A program made the position numbers and the translations under genes. A stretch of DNA of 64,000 nucleotides from an uncultured Pelagibacteraceae bacterium (GTDB taxonomy: Bacteria > Pseudomonadota > Alphaproteobacteria > Pelagibacterales > Pelagibacteraceae). The notes below the pieces were generated by a model that had not been told where the DNA came from, ran no database searches, and worked only from the letters and a program-made list of their open reading frames with translations. The DNA lies in contig CACOPB010000003.1 of assembly GCA_902628965.1 (NCBI GenBank), positions 54,673 to 118,672 of the forward strand, in the 5' to 3' direction. Shown piece after piece: positions 10,389 through 19,540 of the stretch. The stretch's first letter is position 1, and every line of letters begins with the position of its first letter.

Positions 10389-10442
10389 TTTAAATTTTAT
10401 GTAGTCTGATATTAAATTAAGTTAAAATCAAGGTGTTTTTTA

Positions 10443-11078
10443 ATGAGTAAAATAAAGGGTGAAATTATCAAATATTCCAAAATGTTAAATAGCAGAAAGC
10501 TATCAACTCTAAGATCGGGAAATATCTCAGTAAGATATAAAGATGGATTTTTGATTACTCCATCAGGAAAAAAATATTCTTCTCTAAAAAATGTAGATAT
10601 TGTTTTTGTTTCAATTGATGGAAAGTTTGATAAAAAAAAAGGTACACCTTCTTCTGAATGGAAATTTCATCAAGATATTTATAGAGTTAAAAAAGAGGCA
10701 AAAGCTATAGTTCATGCTCACTCAACAAATGCAACAGCTATTTCTACTCATAAGAGAGGAATTCCTGCATTTCACTATATGGTAGCTATGGCTGGAGGTC
10801 ATGACATTAAATGTGCTAAATATGCAACTTTTGGAACACGCGATTTATCAAAAAATATTATAAATGCTTTAAAAGGAAGAAAAGCATGCTTGATTGCAAA
10901 TCACGGCCAGATTGCATTTGAAAATAACTTATCTAAAGCTTTTGAGTTGGCCGAAGAGGTTGAAAATATATCGCTTCAGTATATAACGAGCCTCAAGTTG
11001 GGTAAGCCAAAGATTCTTTCATTTAACGAAATGAAAAAAGTTTTATCCAAAGCAAAAAATTATAAAAAGGATAATTGA
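10443..11078 (+). CDS. class II aldolase/adducin family protein (candidate 5-methylthioribulose-1-phosphate aldolase or MtnB-like)
   Basis: RSGNISVRYKDGFLITPSG, GTPSSEWKFH, zinc-binding VHAHSTNATA, IANHGQIAF. Confidence 0.8.
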   Translation: MSKIKGEIIKYSKMLNSRKLSTLRSGNISVRYKDGFLITPSGKKYSSLKNVDIVFVSIDGKFDKKKGTPSSEWKFHQDIYRVKKEAKAIVHAHSTNATAISTHKRGIPAFHYMVAMAGGHDIKCAKYATFGTRDLSKNIINALKGRKACLIANHGQIAFENNLSKAFELAEEVENISLQYITSLKLGKPKILSFNEMKKVLSKAKNYKKDN

Positions 11079-11081
11079 TTA

Positions 11082-12122
11082 ATGACTAAAGTTGGTGAAC
11101 ATATAACTCTAGACATTATTGGAACCACTAAAGAATACGATCCTTCAGTATTTGAAAAAGTAATTAATGAAATTGCAAAAGCTGCAAAAGTAACCATACT
11201 CAATATTTCTAAATATAAATTTGAACCACAAGGATTTACAATTCTTGCATTATTAGCTGAAAGTCACATTAGCTTTCATACATTTCCAGAAAAAGGAATT
11301 ATTAGTTTTGATTTTTTTACTTGTGGAAAAATTAGTCCTTCAGTTGCAATCGATATTATAAAAAAAGAATTTGAACATAAGAGAATAGTAAAAAAGGAAT
11401 TTAATAGAGATACAAAATCTTTGTATCACGATATCTATAGTTCACCAGGTTTACAAAAATCTTATATTGTAAATGATGTTTTGGAAGATTTTAAATCTAA
11501 GGTAGGTCAACATATAGAAATATTAGATTTAGAGCAGTTTGGAAAATCTTTATTTATAGATGGAGAAATTCAAGTAGCTGCCACGGATGAACACTTATAT
11601 AGTTCAACTTTTGTAGATTCAGGTTTAAATTTAAATAAAGATAATGAAAGAGCAGCAATAATAGGTGGCGGGGACGGTGGTGTAGCAAGAGAATGCATTT
11701 CAAAAAAATTTAACTTTATAGATTGGTATGAGCTTGATCCTGAGGTAGTAGAGGTTTGTAATAAACACCTCGGAGAAATTGGAAAAAAAGCAACTGAAAA
11801 AAATTCTGTCAAATGCGTTTGGGGAGATGCTTTTGAAAGTATAAAATCAGTTAAAGAAGATACATATGATCATATCTTTGTTGATTTAAATGATGATCAA
11901 TTTTGTATAGATTTAGCAGCCAAAAATATGGACTCTTTAGTTAGAATTTTAAAGCCAAAAGGGGTAATTACAGCACAAGTCGGCAGTCAGGATAAAAAAC
12001 CACATCAGGTTGAAAATTGGCTTAACGTATTTAATCAAAATTTTGGTAATGCAAAATTATCAAGAGTGTATATACCTAGTTTTGATTGTTCTTGGAATTT
12101 CTCTTCCTCAATTAATCATTAA
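11082..12122 (+). CDS. fused S-adenosylmethionine decarboxylase (SpeD) - spermidine synthase-like aminopropyltransferase (SpeE)
   Basis: N-terminus has pyruvoyl-type AdoMetDC processing site AESHISFHTFPE and FFTCG; C-terminus has aminopropyltransferase fold motif AIIGGGDGGVARE. Confidence 0.88.
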   Translation: MTKVGEHITLDIIGTTKEYDPSVFEKVINEIAKAAKVTILNISKYKFEPQGFTILALLAESHISFHTFPEKGIISFDFFTCGKISPSVAIDIIKKEFEHKRIVKKEFNRDTKSLYHDIYSSPGLQKSYIVNDVLEDFKSKVGQHIEILDLEQFGKSLFIDGEIQVAATDEHLYSSTFVDSGLNLNKDNERAAIIGGGDGGVARECISKKFNFIDWYELDPEVVEVCNKHLGEIGKKATEKNSVKCVWGDAFESIKSVKEDTYDHIFVDLNDDQFCIDLAAKNMDSLVRILKPKGVITAQVGSQDKKPHQVENWLNVFNQNFGNAKLSRVYIPSFDCSWNFSSSINH

Positions 12123-12181
12123 TTTTTCTTTTTAATTAATCAAAATTATGAAATAATTGTTCTAAATTTAAGGAGATAATA

Positions 12182-13033
12182 ATGAATATATTTAAAAAAA
12201 CTATTTTAACAGTTCTAGCTTCATTATTTGTTATCGGAAATGTTTACGCTGACAAAATAAAAATTGGAACTGAAGGTGCTTATCCTCCATGGAACTCCAA
12301 AGATGCTTCAGGTAATCTTATTGGTTTTGAGGTTGAGTTAGCAAAAGAACTTTGCGCAATAATGAAACATGAATGCACAATTGTAGAGCAAGATTGGGAT
12401 GGAATGATACCAGCGTTATTGATGAGAAAATTTGATGCTATTATGGCTGGTATGTCAATTACTGCTGAAAGACAAAAAACAATTACTTTTTCACAAGGTT
12501 ATGCTGATGAAGTAGCTTCTCTTGCAGTAATGAAAGGTTCAAGTTTAGAGGGCATGGATACACCAGAGGGTATCAATTTATCTTTAGGTGGATCAGATGT
12601 TAAAAAAGCTTTAAAAACCTTAACAGGTGCACTTTCAGGAAAAACTGTTTGTACACAAACAGGAACTATTCATCAAAACTTTTTAGAGTCTGGCGATGTT
12701 GGAAGTGTAAACGTTAGAACTTACAAAACACAAGATGAGGTTAATTTAGATTTAACTTCTGGTAGATGTGATGTTGCATTAGCAGCAGCTGTTGCATTTA
12801 CAGATTACGCTGATAAATCAGGTGAGTCAGTTGTTTTAGTTGGACCAACTTTTTCAGGTGGTGCATTTGGTAATGGTGTAGGTGTTGGAATCAGACAAGG
12901 TGGAGATGATGCAATTGGAAAAAGAGATGCTAAACTCCTAAAAGATTTCAATAAGGCAATTGATAAAGCTCGAAAAAAAGGAATTATTAGCAAACTAGCT
13001 ATTAAACACTTTGGTTTCGACGCATCTATGTAA
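12182..13033 (+). CDS. polar amino-acid ABC transporter substrate-binding protein
   Basis: Signal peptide; IGTEGAYPPWNSKDASGNLIGFEVELAKEL, DWDGMIPALLMRKFDAIMAGMSIT. Confidence 0.9.
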   Translation: MNIFKKTILTVLASLFVIGNVYADKIKIGTEGAYPPWNSKDASGNLIGFEVELAKELCAIMKHECTIVEQDWDGMIPALLMRKFDAIMAGMSITAERQKTITFSQGYADEVASLAVMKGSSLEGMDTPEGINLSLGGSDVKKALKTLTGALSGKTVCTQTGTIHQNFLESGDVGSVNVRTYKTQDEVNLDLTSGRCDVALAAAVAFTDYADKSGESVVLVGPTFSGGAFGNGVGVGIRQGGDDAIGKRDAKLLKDFNKAIDKARKKGIISKLAIKHFGFDASM

Positions 13034-13041
13034 TAATTTTC

Positions 13042-13075
13042 AGATCTGGCGACTATAATATATAGTCGCCAATCT
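13042..13075 (+). promoter_or_regulatory. strong intercistronic hairpin between binding-protein and permease genes
   Basis: AGAT-C-TGGCGACTATA-ATA-TATAGTCGCCA-ATCT: perfect 11-bp stem, extended 4 bp past a bulged C; 3' side ends 2 nt before the ATG at 13078; no U-run. Confidence 0.85.
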
Positions 13076-13077
13076 AT

Positions 13078-13770
13078 ATGGAACTTCTAGCATTCGGTAA
13101 AACAGGTTGGGGTGACGAATTATTTTACGCCACTTTAATGACAATAGCTGTTTCGGTATCAGCAATGTTAATAGGATTTATATTTGCTTTAATTTTTACT
13201 CCCTTAAAATTATCTAAATATAAATTTTTAAATCTTATTGGAAATTTTTATACAACAGTAATTCGTGGAGTCCCTGAACTATTAGTAATTTACCTTTTCT
13301 TTTTTGGAGGAAGTGGAGCTATCATGTATGTAGCTTCAATTTTTGGATATTACGAATATATAGAAATTAACGCCTTCATCACTGGATCAATGGCAATTGG
13401 GATTATTTCTGGTGCTTATTCAACAGAGGTATTTAGAGGTGCAATTCAATCAATAGATAAAGGTCAATTTGAAGCTGCTAAAGTTCTTGGAATAAATAAG
13501 TTTGGACAATTTTATAAAATAATATTACCTCAAATGTTGAGGTTGGCTATCCCAAATTTAAGTAATGTCTGGCAAATTACTTTAAAAGACACTTCACTTA
13601 TCTCGGTAACAGGGTTAGTTGAAATCATGAGACAGTCATATATAGCAGCAGGTTCAACAAGAGATCCTTTATTCTTTTATTCATTTGCAGCAGTTTTATA
13701 TTTATTACTTACTTACGTTAGTATGAAGTTCATTAATAAGTTAGAAGCAAGGTATAGCAGAGGGTATTAA
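13078..13770 (+). CDS. polar amino-acid ABC transporter permease
   Basis: HisM/HisQ-type: RGVPELLVIYLFFFG, EVFRGAIQSIDKGQFEAAKVLG. Confidence 0.9.
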   Translation: MELLAFGKTGWGDELFYATLMTIAVSVSAMLIGFIFALIFTPLKLSKYKFLNLIGNFYTTVIRGVPELLVIYLFFFGGSGAIMYVASIFGYYEYIEINAFITGSMAIGIISGAYSTEVFRGAIQSIDKGQFEAAKVLGINKFGQFYKIILPQMLRLAIPNLSNVWQITLKDTSLISVTGLVEIMRQSYIAAGSTRDPLFFYSFAAVLYLLLTYVSMKFINKLEARYSRGY

Positions 13771-14447
13771 TGGATTTTGATTTAATGATAACTAGCTTTC
13801 CTAAACTTTTGGGAGCAACAGTAATTACTTTAAAATTATTATCTGCATCAATATTCTTTGGTTTATTTCTGGGTCTTTTCTTCGCAATTTTAAGATTAAA
13901 CAAAAATATATTTATTAATAAATTTGCTTATGGATATTCATATATATTTAGAGGAACACCTTTATTAGTCCAAATTTTCATTATTTATTTTGGCTTAGGA
14001 CAAATTGAATATTTAAGAACAACATTTTTGTGGATTATTTTAAAAGAGCCTTATTGGTGTGCAATAATAGCTTTTACTTTAAATACTGGAGCATATACCT
14101 CTGAAATTTTAAGATCTGCATTTCAAACAATAAAACCTGGTGTTATTGAAGCTGGAAAAAGCCTAGGCATATCAAACAAAATAATTTTTTATAAAATTCA
14201 AATTCCAATTGCTATAAGACAATCATTACCTGCGTATGGAAATGAAATTATATTAATGATGAAAGGCACCTCTTTAGCAAGCACAGTAACTTTAATGGAT
14301 TTGACTGGTGTTGCTAAGTATATTATTTCAACCACCTTTAAACCTATAGAAGTATTTATTGTTGCAGGTGGAATTTATTTATTTATGACTTTTATCATTC
14401 ATAACGTAATAAAATATTTAGAGAAAAAGTATAGCTTCCAACAATAG
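13770..14447 (+). CDS. polar amino-acid ABC transporter permease
   Basis: FRGTPLLVQIFIIYFGLG, AYTSEILRSAFQTIKPGVIEAGKSLG; overlaps previous gene by 1 nt. Confidence 0.9.
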   Translation: MDFDLMITSFPKLLGATVITLKLLSASIFFGLFLGLFFAILRLNKNIFINKFAYGYSYIFRGTPLLVQIFIIYFGLGQIEYLRTTFLWIILKEPYWCAIIAFTLNTGAYTSEILRSAFQTIKPGVIEAGKSLGISNKIIFYKIQIPIAIRQSLPAYGNEIILMMKGTSLASTVTLMDLTGVAKYIISTTFKPIEVFIVAGGIYLFMTFIIHNVIKYLEKKYSFQQ

Positions 14448-14449
14448 TA

Positions 14450-15238
14450 ATGTTTTTATCAGAGCAACAAATTAAAGCTTATCAAAATGACGGTGTGATA
14501 ATAATTAAAGATGTATTTAAAGATTGGATTGTGCCACTTAGAAAAGGATTTCAAAATGTTTTAGATAACCCAAGTAAACATGGAAGAGAAAATGTAAATG
14601 ACGAAAATGGCAGATTTTTTGAGGATTATTGTAATTGGGAAAGAATAAAAGAATTTAAAAATTGTATATTTAATTCTACTGGTGCTCAAATAGTTGCGGA
14701 AGCGACTTACTCCAGCGCTATACAAATTTTTCATGAACATATTTTTATAAAGGATCCAGGTACTAACAAAGAAACTCCATGGCATCAAGATATGCCTTAT
14801 TATTGTGTAGATGGTAATGATACAGGAAGTTTTTGGATTCCATTAGATGAAGTTGATCAAAAAAATAATATTAAATTTATTTTAGGGTCTCATAAATGGC
14901 CAAAGTTAATTAGACCTACAAAATGGTCAAATAACCAGTCTTGGTATAAGGATGATAGTTCTTTTATGGATTTACCCCCATTAGAAGAATTTAAAAAAAA
15001 AATTTTAATACCAGAATTAAAATTAGGTGATGCAGTTTTGTTTAATTTTAAAACAGTTCATGGATCAACAGGTAATAATAGTTCAAAACCTCGAAGAGCT
15101 TTTTCAATGAGATTTATAGGTGATGACGTTAAATACATTGATAGAGGCGGACCAACTTCACCACCATTTGATGGTATAAATTTAAAAACTGGAGACTTGA
15201 TGAGAGAAGATTGGTTTCCAAAAATATTTAATAATTAA
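14450..15238 (+). CDS. phytanoyl-CoA dioxygenase family Fe(II)/2-oxoglutarate oxygenase
   Basis: HxD in TPWHQDMPYY, distal H in VHGS and R in KPRRAFSMRF. Confidence 0.85.
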   Translation: MFLSEQQIKAYQNDGVIIIKDVFKDWIVPLRKGFQNVLDNPSKHGRENVNDENGRFFEDYCNWERIKEFKNCIFNSTGAQIVAEATYSSAIQIFHEHIFIKDPGTNKETPWHQDMPYYCVDGNDTGSFWIPLDEVDQKNNIKFILGSHKWPKLIRPTKWSNNQSWYKDDSSFMDLPPLEEFKKKILIPELKLGDAVLFNFKTVHGSTGNNSSKPRRAFSMRFIGDDVKYIDRGGPTSPPFDGINLKTGDLMREDWFPKIFNN

Positions 15239-15249
15239 TTTTCCTTTTT

Positions 15250-15843
15250 ATGGAATTATTATATTTCATTATTGCAAGTTTTTTAGTGGTTATTGTTCCA
15301 GGACCAACTGTAAGTTTAATAATTACAAATTCTCTTAAGTTTGGAGTTAGAGCGGGTCTATTAAATATATTGGGAACGCAGATTGGTGTTTTAATTTTAA
15401 TTTTGTTACTAGCTCTTGGGTTTGAATTTATCTCTCCATTTGTAGATCAGATAATAAAAACTGTAAGAATAATTGGTGCAATTTATTTAATAATTCTTGG
15501 AATAATTACATTTAATTCCAAAATAAATTTAAATAACAATCAATCTGAAAAATATAATAAAAGATTTATCCTCCAAGGATTGATAGTAATATTAACAAAT
15601 CCTAAAATTTTTTTGTTTCTAGGATCATTTCTTCCTCAATTTATCAGTTTAGAGCATTCAATAAGCTTTCAAATAATATATTTTGGTTTATTGTTTGTTC
15701 TTGTAGCTACAATTTTTGATAGCTGTTATGCTTTAATTTTTGGAAAATTTAGAAATCTAATTGCACAAAAATACTTAAAAATTTTAAATTTAATAGGTAG
15801 TGCAATATTAGTTTTAGTAGGGGTTTGGTTGTTTGCTAATTGA
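15250..15843 (+). CDS. LysE/RhtB family amino-acid exporter
   Basis: VPGPTVSLIITNSLKFGVRAGLLNILGTQIGV; polytopic membrane protein. Confidence 0.85.
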   Translation: MELLYFIIASFLVVIVPGPTVSLIITNSLKFGVRAGLLNILGTQIGVLILILLLALGFEFISPFVDQIIKTVRIIGAIYLIILGIITFNSKINLNNNQSEKYNKRFILQGLIVILTNPKIFLFLGSFLPQFISLEHSISFQIIYFGLLFVLVATIFDSCYALIFGKFRNLIAQKYLKILNLIGSAILVLVGVWLFAN

Positions 15844-15844
15844 T

Positions 15845-16234
15845 TTAATAACTAGTGTACTCTTTTATCTCTTTAATAGTTGACCCGGTGTGATTATTCA
15901 TTTCTAATTTAATTTTTGCTCGGTCATCATTTAAAAAATGAACATCTCTAGATAATTTTATAAATTTATCACCAAAGTCCTTATTTTTTTCACAATCTCT
16001 TTTATCGTCCTCTATTAACCAAAGTTTGGCGTTAATTTCTTTTAAATCTTGGAATAGTTTATTTAGTTTATTGTCTGATTTAACATTTTTTTCTAACTGA
16101 TCTTTAAGAATCGAATGTTCATTGGTTATAAATTTTAGTTTTTCAGGATCTTTAATTTTTTCTTTTTTAATTTCTAAGATTGAAATTTTGTCTAAAAGCT
16201 CGCCTACAGACACTTCTACTATAATTTTATTCAT
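15845..16234 (-). CDS. DUF6165-like protein
   Basis: IVEVSVGELLDKISILEIKKEKIKDPEKL; short charged helical protein. Confidence 0.6.
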   Translation of the reverse strand: MNKIIVEVSVGELLDKISILEIKKEKIKDPEKLKFITNEHSILKDQLEKNVKSDNKLNKLFQDLKEINAKLWLIEDDKRDCEKNKDFGDKFIKLSRDVHFLNDDRAKIKLEMNNHTGSTIKEIKEYTSY

Positions 16235-16266
16235 TAAATTTTATACTATGTTAAATTGTTAAAAAT

Positions 16267-17208
16267 ATGTCTAATATTTTAATCATTAAACATGGATCTT
16301 TAGGTGATATAGCTCAAGCTTGTGGTGCAATTCAAGATATTTCTGAGAATCATAAGGAAGATGAAATTCATTTACTCACAACCAAACCCTACTTTGATTT
16401 ATTTAAAAAAAATCCCCATATTTCTAATATTATTTTGGATAAACGATTATCAAGACTTAATCTGATTTATTTATATTCATTAATGAAAAATATAAAAAAA
16501 TATAATTTTTCTAAAGTTTACGATCTACAGAACTCAAGTAGAACAGCTTTTTATAAAAAAATTTTATCTCCAAAAGCAACTAAAGATACCTGGTCATCTA
16601 CTGATACAACATTACCTCAAGGAACAACAAAAGAAGACTTTGATAAAGACTCTGTTTTGTCTAGATTTGATCATCAATTAAAAAGCTCAGGTATAAACAC
16701 AAGTCATACTATGAGCCCTGATTTTTCTTGGAGCACAACAGATATATCTCAAATTAAAAATTACCATCAATTAGATAAATATATCCTGCTTTTTCCTTTT
16801 TGTTCGCCTCATTTAACTTCAAAGAAATGGCCATATTATAACGAATTAATCTCTATGATTAATAAAAAGTCAGAGAACAAATTTAAAGTAGTTATTGCAC
16901 CTGGACCGAGTGAAATTAAAGAAGCATCAAATATTAATGCACTTTGTCTTTTAGATAACGGTAAAGCTCTAGATATTTCTCAATTAGCAGCATTAATTAA
17001 AGACAGCTTGTTCGTTGTTGCAAATGATACTGGTCCAGCACATATGACAGCTCATTTAGGTTCAAAAGGAATCGCTTTATTTGGATCTCATACAACTCCT
17101 TTTAAAGTAAGTATCGAAAGAGAAAATTTTAAAGCAATACAAGCACCTGAATTATCTAAACTCTCAGCGGAAAAAGTTTTTGAGAGGCTTTCTGCAATTA
17201 TTTCTTAA
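16267..17208 (+). CDS. glycosyltransferase family 9 (heptosyltransferase-like)
   Basis: ILIIKHGSLGDIAQA N-terminus; VVANDTGPAHMTAHLGSKGIALFG motif. Confidence 0.85.
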   Translation: MSNILIIKHGSLGDIAQACGAIQDISENHKEDEIHLLTTKPYFDLFKKNPHISNIILDKRLSRLNLIYLYSLMKNIKKYNFSKVYDLQNSSRTAFYKKILSPKATKDTWSSTDTTLPQGTTKEDFDKDSVLSRFDHQLKSSGINTSHTMSPDFSWSTTDISQIKNYHQLDKYILLFPFCSPHLTSKKWPYYNELISMINKKSENKFKVVIAPGPSEIKEASNINALCLLDNGKALDISQLAALIKDSLFVVANDTGPAHMTAHLGSKGIALFGSHTTPFKVSIERENFKAIQAPELSKLSAEKVFERLSAIIS

Positions 17209-18274
17209 TTTTTTCTAATAATCTTAAATATATAGGAACCGTGAAAAGTATAAAAAGTAATCTTATTATATGGTGGAAAGCGACAAAGTCTGGGTCTAAA
17301 TCAAAAGCGATTGCTATAACTGCTACCTCATAAATTCCACCAGGACTGAAAGACAATATTAAAGTTAAAATATTTGTATCAACAAAAAATGTTGCAACGT
17401 ACGCTGCCAGTAAACCTAGGACTACCAGTATGGTGGTTGCAACAATACTATGAAGAGAATTATTAGCAATTTCCTTTACTGTTTTTTCTGCAAATCTACA
17501 GCCTACAGATGCTCCAAGAATTAGAAGACAAAAATTTACTGTTTCATTTGGTAATTTATATGAGGCTAAATCTGTAATCTGTAATAAGCCACTAGCAAAC
17601 AATGTACCAGATAGTAAAGCTGCAGGTATTCTTATTTTGTCAAAAATAAATATAAAAAACAAAGATGCAATAATAAGTAAAATTAAATTTAAATGATTTT
17701 GAGCTAAATAATTGAAGTTATCATTTAACAAAACACTATTGTCAGTATTATTAACTATAATAAATGGAATAACAGTTATTATAATGATTAATCTAATTAA
17801 GTGAGATGTTGCAACTTGAGATATATCCGTTTTTTCATTTTCAGCTAAAATCATTAAAGGTCCCAATGCACCAGGAGCTGCTGAAAATATTGAGGCTTTT
17901 TCACCATAACCTGCAAATTTTTTAAGGTATTTAGCGACAACTAAAATACAAATTATTATGTAAACTAACATAATTAATGAGGTCCAAATCCAATCAAGCA
18001 TTTGATTAAATAGATTTTGGTCTATGTAATTTCCAATATGCAAACCTAAAATTATTAAGATAAAACTTAATACTATTTTTGGCATCATTATTTTTAGACC
18101 TGATAAAGCAGCAATTGACGTGATAATCATAGGTCCTAAAAACCAAGCCAGAGGAATATTAAAATAGTCAGCAATAATTGCGCTAGGAAAAGAAATTATT
18201 AAAACAGAAATAAATTTAATTGAAAAAACTTGCTTTATGTTTTCAAGATAATGTTTGATTTGATGTTTAACCAT
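17198..18274 (-). CDS. AbrB family (ammonia monooxygenase-like) membrane protein
   Basis: ~10 TM helices; PLAWFLGPMI, FSAAPGALGPL, LSFSPGGIYEVAVIAIAF duplicated-domain motifs. Confidence 0.8.
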   Translation of the reverse strand: MVKHQIKHYLENIKQVFSIKFISVLIISFPSAIIADYFNIPLAWFLGPMIITSIAALSGLKIMMPKIVLSFILIILGLHIGNYIDQNLFNQMLDWIWTSLIMLVYIIICILVVAKYLKKFAGYGEKASIFSAAPGALGPLMILAENEKTDISQVATSHLIRLIIIITVIPFIIVNNTDNSVLLNDNFNYLAQNHLNLILLIIASLFFIFIFDKIRIPAALLSGTLFASGLLQITDLASYKLPNETVNFCLLILGASVGCRFAEKTVKEIANNSLHSIVATTILVVLGLLAAYVATFFVDTNILTLILSFSPGGIYEVAVIAIAFDLDPDFVAFHHIIRLLFILFTVPIYLRLLEKIKK

Positions 18275-18490
18275 TTATAAAAGTTCTATCATCAACTATG
18301 TAAAAGATAAGAAAAAATGTATTAGTCAATAAAGTTTAAATTTAATTTTTAAAAATTAATAAAATTCTAAGTTTTATAGATTTTTTTTTGAGAAATAATT
18401 TTCAATTAAAAGTTGTGTTACTTAATTAGAGGTTGAATAAAGATTAAGACTATAATTAACTTACATTTTTAAATTAGAGAGGAATAAATA

Positions 18491-19471
18491 ATGAAAAACA
18501 TAAAAAAAATAATTTCAGTATTATTTTCAGTAATTCTATTATTCTCAACAACTACTACTAGCTCAGTAGCACATGAAAAATTACACTTTGTAATCGGTGG
18601 TGGTGCTGGCGGTGGTTGGGATGGAACTGCTAGAGGTACTGGAGAAGCTTTAACAAAAGCTGGTTTGTTAAAAAGCGCATCATTTGAAAATATGTCAGGT
18701 GGTGGTGGTGGTAAAGCACTTGCTTACATGATTAATACTAAACCTGCTAATACTATTTTAGTTCAATCTACACCATTAGTATTAAGATCAATTACTAGAC
18801 ACAAAGGTTATGTTAAAGGTAATGGAACTTTATCTTATAAAGATGTTGTGCCGATTGCTGGTGTAATTGGTGACTACGGTGCTATTGCAGTTGCAAAAAG
18901 CTCATCTTTTAAAAACTTTCAAGATGTAGTTGACGCATATAAACAAGACCCTAGCTCAGTTAAAATGGCTGGAGGATCAGTAAGAGGAAGTATGGACCAT
19001 TTAATTGGTGCATTAGCTTTCCAAGCTGCAGGCGCAGATCCAAATGCTGTTCAATACATTCCTTATGATGCTGGTGGAAAAGCTTTAGCTGGACTTTTAT
19101 CTGGAGAAACTCAGATCATATCAACTGGTTTAGGTGAATTGATGGGTGCAAGAGACCAAGTAAGAATTATTGGTATTACAGCTCCTTCAAGAGTTTCTGA
19201 TGCACCAGATGCACCAACTCTTAAAGAACAAGGATTCGATGTACAATTCGTTAACTGGAGAGGTTTCTTTGGTCCTCCAGGTATGAGCGATGCTGAAAGA
19301 TCAGCTCTTGCAAAAAAGCTTGGTGATGTACAAAAAACTCCAGAATGGGAAACAGTAAGAGCAAGAAACGCTTGGGTTAATATTTATAACCCAGAAGATA
19401 AGTTTGTTACATTCTTAGAAAAACAAACTGAAGAAATGACAGCTCTTATGAAAAAACTAGGAGTGATATAA
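18491..19471 (+). CDS. tripartite tricarboxylate transporter substrate-binding protein (TctC family)
   Basis: Signal peptide; GGGAGGGWDGTARGTGEAL, ENMSGGGGGKALAYM; followed by TctB and TctA homologues. Confidence 0.9.
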   Translation: MKNIKKIISVLFSVILLFSTTTTSSVAHEKLHFVIGGGAGGGWDGTARGTGEALTKAGLLKSASFENMSGGGGGKALAYMINTKPANTILVQSTPLVLRSITRHKGYVKGNGTLSYKDVVPIAGVIGDYGAIAVAKSSSFKNFQDVVDAYKQDPSSVKMAGGSVRGSMDHLIGALAFQAAGADPNAVQYIPYDAGGKALAGLLSGETQIISTGLGELMGARDQVRIIGITAPSRVSDAPDAPTLKEQGFDVQFVNWRGFFGPPGMSDAERSALAKKLGDVQKTPEWETVRARNAWVNIYNPEDKFVTFLEKQTEEMTALMKKLGVI

Positions 19472-19492
19472 TCCTAAGGGTTATTTAAAATT

Positions 19493-19540
19493 AGAGCAGT
19501 GAATATAAATACAACAAAAATTATATCACTGCTCTTTTTT
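19493..19540 (+). terminator. intrinsic terminator/attenuator between tctC and tctB, containing the tctB start codon
   Basis: AGAGCAGTGA-(a)-TATAA-loop-TTATA-TCACTGCTCT then TTTTTT: 10 bp + 5 bp stem around one bulged A, followed by a T-run. Confidence 0.85.

Noticed and set aside
11570-14788. Antisense ORFs 11570-11812, 12805-12993 and 14561-14788
   Set aside because: Shadow frames of speDE, SBP and oxygenase genes; no SD or family signature.
18451-18456. Perfect TATAAT upstream of tctC
   Set aside because: No convincing -35 at 16-18 nt; TATAAT is expected often in DNA this AT-rich.
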